Source: a bacterium
GTDB taxonomy: Archaea; Nanobdellota; Nanobdellia; Pacearchaeales; GW2011-AR1
Assembly (NCBI GenBank): GCA_030588935.1
Contig: JAUUWR010000026.1
Location: forward strand, 1 to 11,585
Direction: 5' to 3'
Length of the DNA: 11,585 nucleotides
Position numbers and translations under genes: made by a program. The stretch's first letter is position 1. The number at the start of each line of letters is the position of its first letter. Positions 6,123 through 10,820 of this stretch are shown in pieces. The notes beneath the pieces were generated by a model. That model did no database searches and was not told the origin of the DNA. It saw only the letters and a list, made by a program, of their open reading frames with translations.

Positions 6123-8606
6123 TCATTTCACAAAATACAAATTATCATAGGCAATGTCATCGCCATCTTGCGTGTTTTCTAAAATTTCTATTTTAGAAAT
6201 CCCATCATGAATTAAACTAACAAAAGTTCCTGGAGCAGGGTTTCCAAATGTAGATTTAGGCCATGGAGAAATTTTCTCAATAACATTATTATTCCCATCT
6301 AAGAAAGTTATACTCTCTCTTTCATCTGTTTCTCCTAAATCTAATAAATAAATTCCAGCAGCTTTTACTGGCTCTGTAAAGATTATATTTAAATCATCAT
6401 GTGTGTCACTACCACCTTCAAATGGACCAAAACCAGGAGATAAACTTAATTTATCTAAAGGATTAAATGGATACCAAGGCCCAAACACTTTCAAATATTC
6501 CTCGCTTGGAGCTTCAAATGTCACACCTAAACTTTCCCATTCTTTCCCAGTTAATTTTTCATCGGCTTGAAGAATAGTTCCATCAGAAAGTGCTTCAAAA
6601 TCTATAAGTGTTAGTGTGCCAAGACCTTCGATGTCCCTTAAAAACTCCTCTGTAGGATCATGATGTTCTGGGGGTGGTCTTGGTGGTATCTCAATATCTT
6701 CCAAATCATTTTTATATTTCTTAAGATAAGCATCTACTATATCTTCTGCTAATGGAGTACCACGACTAGGGTCTCCACCACTTGCAACAATATAAGCATT
6801 ACTTGTCCAAACTATTGCTCTATTGCTATCTTTCAATACGTTTTCTCCTTTATATTCACTTAGACCTAAATTAGTATTCTTAATCAAAAGCCACTCAAGT
6901 GAATTTTTTACATCCTCTCTGTTATCAAATGGACAAACAAGCCCCATGGCTCCTGTCTCTCCTTGATATAAATATGATGCTGCACAACACTTAACTATAT
7001 CTATTTGCTCACCATCTTCTGAATAAACCGGTACTTGTGTTTCCTTAATATCACCATAGAAAGACTCCCCATATTCATAATCCCCTATATCTTTCTTAAT
7101 TAACAACTTCCTACAAATTTCCTCTCCTGGCTCTTCTGGCTCCTCATCCCCTCCAAACATTTTCTTAAACCATTTGATAATCTTCCTCAGCAAACCCTCG
7201 CCAACACACTCTCCAGAAACACACATATTACTCTTACATTCAAAACTATTATCACAAACAGCCTCATCTAACTGCTCAACAAACTCATAATTCTCAGAAC
7301 AATACTGCCCTGCTTTCCTATAACCCATTGGATAACACTTTCCCTCTAATTCACAACCACTACATGAATAAAGAACTTCACCTTCTGGAATTTCTTCTAC
7401 TTCTTCTTCCTCAGGCACACATGTCCCAATTCCACAAACTTCTTCTCTTTTTTCTCCCCCTTTAATTTCAACTTCTATAATATCTTCAACAGAATCACAT
7501 TTAGAATATTCTTGAGTATATACTTTAAGTTTAGTTTTTCCTGCTTGTTGCTTACCCCTTTCTATTGTTCCCCCCATTTTATCATCACCATCCCTACCAG
7601 TAATCCGCTCTTCAGGCGTATGCCACATTCCATCGGGGTGATAAGTGTAAGTCTGAAAGAAAAAAGAATAGTCAGGAAGAGGATTTCCTTGTGCATCAAA
7701 AACTGCTATTGTAATCTCAAAATGATCTCCATAATAATAAATTTCTTTATTAGCATTTATTCTTATTTGCTTTGCACATACTCTAGGTTCTGGTCTTGGC
7801 TCTGGCCCAGGAGGAATTGGTTCAGGCTCTGGTCCAGGTTCAACTTCAATTTCTGTAGTGTCTTCAACTTTACTACAAGAACTTGTTTCTTCTGTATAAG
7901 CATTAAATATAGCTTTTGTCATCCCACCAGGAAGTTTTTCTACTGTTCCTGTACGTTTAACATAGCCGTCTGCACCTGTTCTCTCTTGGCCAGGAGTATG
8001 CCATCTATCGTCATACATCTTAACATAAAAAGGATAATTAGGAATAGGATTTCCTTGTGAATCAAAAACCCCCATTTCAGCTTCAAACTGCTCGCCAACA
8101 ACATAATTAGATTTATCAAAGTTTATACTTATTTCAGCTGCGCATGTTTCAGGTTCTGGTTCAGGCTCTTCGCCACAATCATTAGGGCAATTGCATTCTG
8201 TCTCCCAGCCCTCACAAATTCCATTACCACAATTAGAACATACTGCTCCTCCTTGAGTTCCTTCTATTAGCTCAATATTACAATCTGCATCAAAGTCTCC
8301 TGAGTAGGTTATTGCTATAAAGCCTCCACAACATTCAGTTGCCATATGTTTCCTTTGCTCGAATCCTTCAGGACTAATTGCTGTTATTGGTGTTCTTTGA
8401 CCCTCCTCCACGCATCCTACATCAACACAACCAAAATTTTCACATTTCATTTGTTCTGGACAATCAAGATTATCTGTACACTCTTCAATAGCTTTTCCAG
8501 TAATCTTATTCCAAATATCGCCTAACAAACCAGCACTTACTAAACTAATAGAGCTAATTAACAATATTGAAACTATCAGTAATCCTAATAATCTCCTCTT
8601 TTTCAT
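6123..8606 (-). CDS. Large exported mosaic protein with duplicated Ig-like domains and a C-terminal jelly-roll-like domain
   Basis: 827-aa predicted secreted or surface protein. Residues 1-25 form a Sec signal peptide (MKKRR, then a hydrophobic run ending SLVSA). The mature protein opens GLLGDIWNKITGKA. Regions in order: cysteine-rich segment 43-145 ending in CGNGICEGWETECNCPNDC; beta-rich repeat 1 (155-256); Pro/Glu linker; beta-rich repeat 2 (277-381), clearly homologous to repeat 1; a second cysteine-rich module 391-467; a cationic helix 471-485; an alpha/beta region 498-632 ending DIVDAYLKKY; a proline-rich hinge 639-648; and a C-terminal beta domain 664-827 (IDFE start, DGDDIAYDNLYF end) resembling jelly-roll or carbohydrate-binding modules. 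No transmembrane anchor is seen at the C-terminus. Adhesion or surface binding is an inference; no catalytic motif was recognised. Confidence 0.85.
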   Translation of the reverse strand: MKKRRLLGLLIVSILLISSISLVSAGLLGDIWNKITGKAIEECTDNLDCPEQMKCENFGCVDVGCVEEGQRTPITAISPEGFEQRKHMATECCGGFIAITYSGDFDADCNIELIEGTQGGAVCSNCGNGICEGWETECNCPNDCGEEPEPEPETCAAEISINFDKSNYVVGEQFEAEMGVFDSQGNPIPNYPFYVKMYDDRWHTPGQERTGADGYVKRTGTVEKLPGGMTKAIFNAYTEETSSCSKVEDTTEIEVEPGPEPEPIPPGPEPRPEPRVCAKQIRINANKEIYYYGDHFEITIAVFDAQGNPLPDYSFFFQTYTYHPDGMWHTPEERITGRDGDDKMGGTIERGKQQAGKTKLKVYTQEYSKCDSVEDIIEVEIKGGEKREEVCGIGTCVPEEEEVEEIPEGEVLYSCSGCELEGKCYPMGYRKAGQYCSENYEFVEQLDEAVCDNSFECKSNMCVSGECVGEGLLRKIIKWFKKMFGGDEEPEEPGEEICRKLLIKKDIGDYEYGESFYGDIKETQVPVYSEDGEQIDIVKCCAASYLYQGETGAMGLVCPFDNREDVKNSLEWLLIKNTNLGLSEYKGENVLKDSNRAIVWTSNAYIVASGGDPSRGTPLAEDIVDAYLKKYKNDLEDIEIPPRPPPEHHDPTEEFLRDIEGLGTLTLIDFEALSDGTILQADEKLTGKEWESLGVTFEAPSEEYLKVFGPWYPFNPLDKLSLSPGFGPFEGGSDTHDDLNIIFTEPVKAAGIYLLDLGETDERESITFLDGNNNVIEKISPWPKSTFGNPAPGTFVSLIHDGISKIEILENTQDGDDIAYDNLYFVK

Positions 8607-8621
8607 AATATGATTTGGTTT

Positions 8622-8631
8622 TGTATATTAA
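8622..8631 (-). promoter_or_regulatory. TATA-like box of the exported-protein gene
   Basis: Reads ATTAATATAC on the minus strand, centred 20-22 bases before the ATG at 8606, slightly closer than the other genes' boxes. It is the weaker arm of the divergent promoter region. Confidence 0.4.
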
Positions 8632-8667
8632 TAAATGTTTTGTTATATTTTTATTTTATTTTTTACT

Positions 8668-8701
8668 GGAATCTTACAAAATATTGAGTTCTTTAGATGG
8701 G
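8668..8701 (-). repeat. Dispersed CTCATCT repeat, copy R2 (inverted)
   Basis: Read on the minus strand it starts CCCATCTAAAGAACTCA and continues ATATTTTGTAAGATT, matching R4 at the head (CATCT), the GA-CT middle and the TTGTAAGAT tail. It is oriented opposite to R3-R5 and lies about 40 bases upstream of the exported-protein TATA-like box. Confidence 0.5.
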
Positions 8702-8721
8702 ATGATTTAGAGCTTAAACTT

Positions 8722-8738
8722 CTCATCTTTGGAACTTA
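8722..8738 (+). repeat. Dispersed CTCATCT repeat, copy R3 (head only)
   Basis: CTCATCTTTGGAACTTA differs from the head of R5 at two of 17 positions. It lacks the tail and runs into R4 within seven bases, so it looks like a truncated tandem copy. Its upstream flank (AGAGCTTAAACTT) resembles the flank of R6 read in the same orientation. Confidence 0.5.
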
Positions 8739-8744
8739 CCCAAA

Positions 8745-8786
8745 CTCATCTCTCGAGCTTATATTCTTGTAAGATATTGATATTGA
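8745..8786 (+). repeat. Dispersed CTCATCT repeat, copy R4
   Basis: Head CTCATCTCTCGAGCTTA followed by TATTCTTGTAAGATATTGAT. Hand alignment to R5 gives roughly 34-35 identities in 41 positions without gaps, enough to call the pair a real duplicated element rather than shared AT-richness. Confidence 0.65.
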
Positions 8787-8800
8787 TTTTTATTCTATCT

Positions 8801-8816
8801 GGGTTGGGTGGGCGGG
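8801..8816 (+). other. G-quadruplex motif
   Basis: GGGTTGGGTGGGCGGG: four G3 tracts with loops of two, one and one bases. This satisfies the canonical intramolecular quadruplex rule with very short loops. It stands out in otherwise AT-rich DNA and lies between two divergent promoters, on the plus strand, about 150 bases before the 218-aa gene. Confidence 0.7.
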
Positions 8817-8870
8817 TATATTAAATAAGATAAAAATCTTAATTTCATATCATGATTCAAACTTAATTCT

Positions 8871-8912
8871 CTCATCTTCCGAACTTAAATTCTTGTGAGT
8901 TATTGATGTTTG
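8871..8912 (+). repeat. Dispersed CTCATCT repeat, copy R5
   Basis: Head CTCATCTTCCGAACTTA followed by AATTCTTGTGAGTTATTGAT. Best preserved partner of R4. It ends about 22 bases before the TATA-like box of the 218-aa gene, the position where an archaeal activator or repressor site could act. Confidence 0.65.
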
Positions 8913-8933
8913 TGAATTATTAGTTTTCAGAAG

Positions 8934-8943
8934 ATTTATAAAA
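8934..8943 (+). promoter_or_regulatory. TATA box of the 218-aa gene
   Basis: TTTATAAAAT centred about 26 bases before the ATG at 8964. The following bases are A/T only, with no ribosome-binding site, so the mRNA is probably leaderless. Confidence 0.55.
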
Positions 8944-8963
8944 TAAAACTTATTATATAAAAA

Positions 8964-9620
8964 ATGGATTGTTTTATAAAAAAGATTTTTGAGGGTAGAG
9001 AAGATGGAGTTCATTATCAGTTTGTCAGATTTGGCAAAGGGAAATTTGAAAATAGGGCTGTTTTGAATTTGTGGAGAACAGGCAAAGCGAAATTAAAGGG
9101 CAGTTTTGAATGGGTAAATGATTTTGTTGATTTTGTTTCAGAATTAGGAGATATTAAATTTTCTGGAATTATTTTGAGCAGAGAACAGTTGGATTTAGAA
9201 AATAAAAAAAAGAAAAAGGCTATTTTCCAGTATGATGTTACAGATATTTCTCCAGAGAAAATTCAGGAGATTAAAGATAAGACTTATGCTATGCTGCTGG
9301 ATTGTGAAGGAGAAAGTGTTGTTTTGAAGATTAAAAAAAAGCTTCCTAAGCCTGGAAAGAGTAAAGACAAGGTTGATAATAAGTTCTGCCAGTTGGAATT
9401 AGATTTGAAATATTGGCCTCAAGTTAAAGAAGCTTTTATGCTTCCTGAATGCAAGAAATGCAAGATTTCTCATATTTTTGTTATAGAAGAATTAATTTTG
9501 CCTGAAGGTGAGGAAGATTTTACTAAGATTCGTGAGGTTGCTAAGAGGAAGGGCAAGGTGATTAGGAAGATTGAGGTTGATGGGCGGGAGAGTAAGGAAG
9601 AGAGGGAATTTGTTGCTTGA
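8964..9620 (+). CDS. Conserved-looking hypothetical protein with a CxxC motif
   Basis: 218-aa soluble protein with no signal peptide or membrane helix. I do not assign it to a characterised family, although the opening MDCFIKKIFEGREDGVHYQF has the feel of small DPANN-restricted proteins. An N-terminal alpha/beta part (about 1-75) is followed by a lysine-rich loop at 79-85, a central segment with DVTDISPEKIQEIKDK (91-106), a second basic loop at 122-138, then CKKC at 163-166 next to a beta-rich stretch ISHIFVIEELILP (168-180). The last 35 residues are highly charged (Lys/Arg/Glu). One CxxC alone could bind a metal only with partners. The basic loops and its place two genes upstream of uL3 hint at an RNA or ribosome link, which is speculation. 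It has its own TATA-like promoter. Confidence 0.8.
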   Translation: MDCFIKKIFEGREDGVHYQFVRFGKGKFENRAVLNLWRTGKAKLKGSFEWVNDFVDFVSELGDIKFSGIILSREQLDLENKKKKKAIFQYDVTDISPEKIQEIKDKTYAMLLDCEGESVVLKIKKKLPKPGKSKDKVDNKFCQLELDLKYWPQVKEAFMLPECKKCKISHIFVIEELILPEGEEDFTKIREVAKRKGKVIRKIEVDGRESKEEREFVA

Positions 9621-9633
9621 TAGTATAATAATT

Positions 9634-9642
9634 CTTATAAAC
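9634..9642 (+). promoter_or_regulatory. TATA box of the 294-aa HTH gene
   Basis: CTTATAAAC centred 25 bases before the ATG at 9663, in the 42-base gap after the 218-aa gene. The two genes are therefore probably separate transcription units despite the close spacing. Confidence 0.55.
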
Positions 9643-9644
9643 TA

Positions 9645-9655
9645 AGGTTTAACCT
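9645..9655 (+). promoter_or_regulatory. Palindrome between TATA box and start, possible operator
   Basis: AGGTTTAACCT is a perfect inverted repeat (AGGTT, central T, AACCT). It lies directly downstream of the TATA box and 7 bases before the start codon, where a bound protein would block the polymerase. Autoregulation by the HTH-rich product of this gene is the obvious hypothesis; only position and symmetry support it. Confidence 0.4.
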
Positions 9656-9662
9656 AAAAGAT

Positions 9663-10547
9663 ATGAGATTAGAAGAACTTTCAGATAAAGAACTTGCTGT
9701 TTTAGAACTTTTAGCTAATAAAGACTATGGAGTTAGATTTATTGCAAAGACAACTGGTACTGAATGTAGAGATGTATTTAAAATCATGGGAGACATTGAT
9801 CTTCTTAGAGAATATAGAGGAATGAAAAAAAAGAAAGAAAAAGAGAGAGAAGAAACTGAAAAAGGAGTGAGATTGATGTTTGAGGAACAAAGAAAAAGGA
9901 AAAGAGGATTAGAAGAACAAAAAAGGAAACTTGAAAAAGAAAAGAAAATTGAAGAGAGAAAAAAGAGAATGAGGGGGGTTATCAAGAGAAGAGAGGATAT
10001 TATTTTAGAAGCAATATGTGAGAAAGGATGTAGAAGTATTAAAGTTATTTCAAATACTACTAAAATATCTTATCCAAAAGTACAGGGGATAGTTAGTGAA
10101 GCAAATTTACTTGAGGATTTAAGAGAGATGAGAGAAAAAGAAGATTATGAAAAAATAAAATATGAGTATAAAAAACGTGTGAGTGCTAGAGAATTAGCAG
10201 AAAAAACTGGGATATTGGGATCCCGCATATTTAGTCCATTAAAAAAAATTAAAAAAGAACTAAATGATGAACAAAGAAATTTGTCTTCCATTTTACATCA
10301 AATAATATTTGAAAGAGCTAAAAAAGAAGATCCTGCTCTTTATTATACTTATATTTATAGCAATAAACCTTACGTAAAGTTGAGTTTTAAAGAAATATAT
10401 AAAAGAAGCAAAGATATATATGATGGATATACTGTCTCAGAATGTGCGAGAAGATGGGGGATAAAACGTCAGGGGGCTTCGCAATTTACAGATTGGATAG
10501 GAATGAGAAAAATTCATAGAGAAAAAGTAAATTATTTGCATTATTAA
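9663..10547 (+). CDS. Multi-HTH, coiled-coil hypothetical protein, putative DNA-binding
   Basis: 294-aa, very Lys/Glu/Arg-rich soluble protein of no family I recognise. Four helix-turn-helix-like segments can be seen: 5-50 (ELAVLELLANKDYGVRFIAK...), 110-157 (DIILEAICEKGCRSIKVIS...), about 170-200 (RVSARELAEKTGILGSRIF) and about 250-285 (GYTVSECARRWGIKRQGASQ). The first two are repeats of each other: both have a VLE/ILE start, a TTG/TTK turn and a DLLRE/NLLED end, offset by 102 residues. Between them, 55-108 is almost wholly charged and should be a long alpha-helix or coiled coil. This suggests a DNA-binding protein with paired modules, either a regulator or a chromosome-organising protein. 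A palindrome in its own promoter fits autoregulation. An RNA-binding role is an alternative, given the basic charge and the uL3 neighbour. Confidence 0.75.
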   Translation: MRLEELSDKELAVLELLANKDYGVRFIAKTTGTECRDVFKIMGDIDLLREYRGMKKKKEKEREETEKGVRLMFEEQRKRKRGLEEQKRKLEKEKKIEERKKRMRGVIKRREDIILEAICEKGCRSIKVISNTTKISYPKVQGIVSEANLLEDLREMREKEDYEKIKYEYKKRVSARELAEKTGILGSRIFSPLKKIKKELNDEQRNLSSILHQIIFERAKKEDPALYYTYIYSNKPYVKLSFKEIYKRSKDIYDGYTVSECARRWGIKRQGASQFTDWIGMRKIHREKVNYLHY

Positions 10548-10568
10548 TCTGAAATCATTTACGTAACC

Positions 10569-10577
10569 TTTATAAAA
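10569..10577 (+). promoter_or_regulatory. TATA box upstream of the RNA candidate
   Basis: TTTATAAAA, preceded by ACC, centred at 10573. By the 25-base rule seen at the other genes it predicts transcription starting near 10598, five bases before the long stem of the structured RNA candidate. It lies 250 bases before the uL3 start, so it either makes a separate RNA or gives uL3 a long leader. Confidence 0.5.
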
Positions 10578-10597
10578 CCTCTATTTCTTGAATATTA

Positions 10598-10680
10598 TAC
10601 TGTTTTGATAACAGTTAGTTTTTACTAACAGGTTCAGAACACTCTTTGGAGTTCTTTCTGATGTTGTCAAAAGATAGCTG
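10598..10680 (+). ncRNA. Candidate structured RNA or uL3 leader with a three-way junction
   Basis: Hand folding gives stem P1 of 11 bp (TTTTGATAACA at 10603-10613 with TGTTGTCAAAA at 10662-10672, one G-U pair), enclosing P2 (GTTAGT, TTTT loop, ACTAAC; 10614-10629) and P3 (AGAAC/GTTCT; 10636-10655). P2 abuts P1 directly, and six-base linkers join P2-P3 and P3-P1. A further outer pairing of ATATTATA (10592-10599) with TATAATAT (10685-10692) is possible. A TATA box lies at the right distance. It matches no RNA family I recognise: it is too short for SRP RNA or RNase P, has no tRNA T-arm, and its C/D-like boxes are badly spaced. Orientation follows the TATA box. Confidence 0.4.
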
Positions 10681-10694
10681 ATATTATAATATCA
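10679..10694. repeat. 16-bp perfect palindrome
   Basis: TGATATTATAATATCA is its own reverse complement. It overlaps the tail of inverted repeat copy R6. It could be a dimeric repressor site, or merely the symmetrical tail of the repeat; its all-but-pure AT content makes some symmetry likely by chance. Confidence 0.4.
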
Positions 10695-10728
10695 ATAAGT
10701 TACAAAAATATTACGCTCTAAAGATGAG
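10685..10728 (-). repeat. Dispersed CTCATCT repeat, copy R6 (inverted)
   Basis: On the minus strand it reads CTCATCTTTAGAGCGTAA, then TATTTTTGTAACTTATTGAT, matching R4 and R5 over head, middle and tail with one inserted base. Its upstream flank (minus strand TTTAAGCTT) also matches the flank of R1 and R3. With R7 it forms an inverted pair before uL3. Confidence 0.6.
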
Positions 10729-10759
10729 AAGCTTAAACTAACAAAAAAACACAAAGAAA

Positions 10760-10796
10760 CTCATCTGAGTAGCTTAATATTTTATTAGATATTAGT
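10760..10796 (+). repeat. Dispersed CTCATCT repeat, copy R7
   Basis: Head CTCATCTGAGTAGCTTA, then ATATTTTATTAGATATT. It faces R6: AATATTA-x-GCT-x4-AGATGAG at 10707-10728 is complementary to CTCATCT-x4-AGC-x-TAATATT at 10760-10781 at 17 of 22 positions, with a 31-base loop. It lies 24-60 bases before the uL3 ATG, where the uL3 promoter would be expected. Confidence 0.55.
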
Positions 10797-10820
10797 TAAA
10801 AAACAAAATAATATTGAAAC

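Larger units (their letters stand above)
8607..8963. other. Divergent promoter region with repeats and a G-quadruplex motif
   Basis: 357 bases between the exported-protein gene (minus) and the 218-aa gene (plus). No coding sequence was found. It carries a TATA-like box near each end, four copies of the CTCATCT repeat (R2-R5, one of them inverted and one truncated), a four-tract G-run at 8801-8816 and a small perfect hairpin TAAGAT/ATCTTA at 8826-8841. R2 and R4 face each other, so ATCTTACAA (8671-8679) and TTGTAAGAT (8767-8775) form a 9-bp inverted repeat about 90 bases apart. Confidence 0.7.
10548..10820. other. Long non-coding leader region upstream of uL3
   Basis: 273 bases without a coding sequence. 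In order: a TATA-like box (10569-10577), a three-stem RNA candidate (about 10598-10680), a 16-bp palindrome (10679-10694), inverted repeat copy R6 (10685-10728), a 31-base A-rich loop, repeat copy R7 (10760-10796) and an A-rich run to the uL3 ATG. Every other gene in the window seems to have a leaderless promoter, so this much structure is exceptional. Confidence 0.6.

Noticed and set aside
7512..8060. 182-codon plus-strand ORF inside the exported-protein gene
   Set aside because: Its translation is Phe/Ser/Cys-rich with no domain pattern and is antisense to the duplicated beta-domains, so it is an artefact.
10614..10655. tRNA-like fragment suggested by GGTTCAGAAC resembling a T-arm
   Set aside because: No acceptor stem, anticodon arm or proper T-loop can be drawn around it.
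10605..10681. C/D box small RNA: TTGATAA as box C and CTGA at 10658 and 10678 as boxes D' and D
   Set aside because: Box C deviates from RUGAUGA at two positions, the C to D' distance (about 46) is far from the usual ~12, and the putative D' and C' would overlap.
8668..10796. CRISPR array from the spaced repeat copies
   Set aside because: Copies are degenerate, in both orientations and irregularly spaced, with no uniform spacers and no cas gene in the window.
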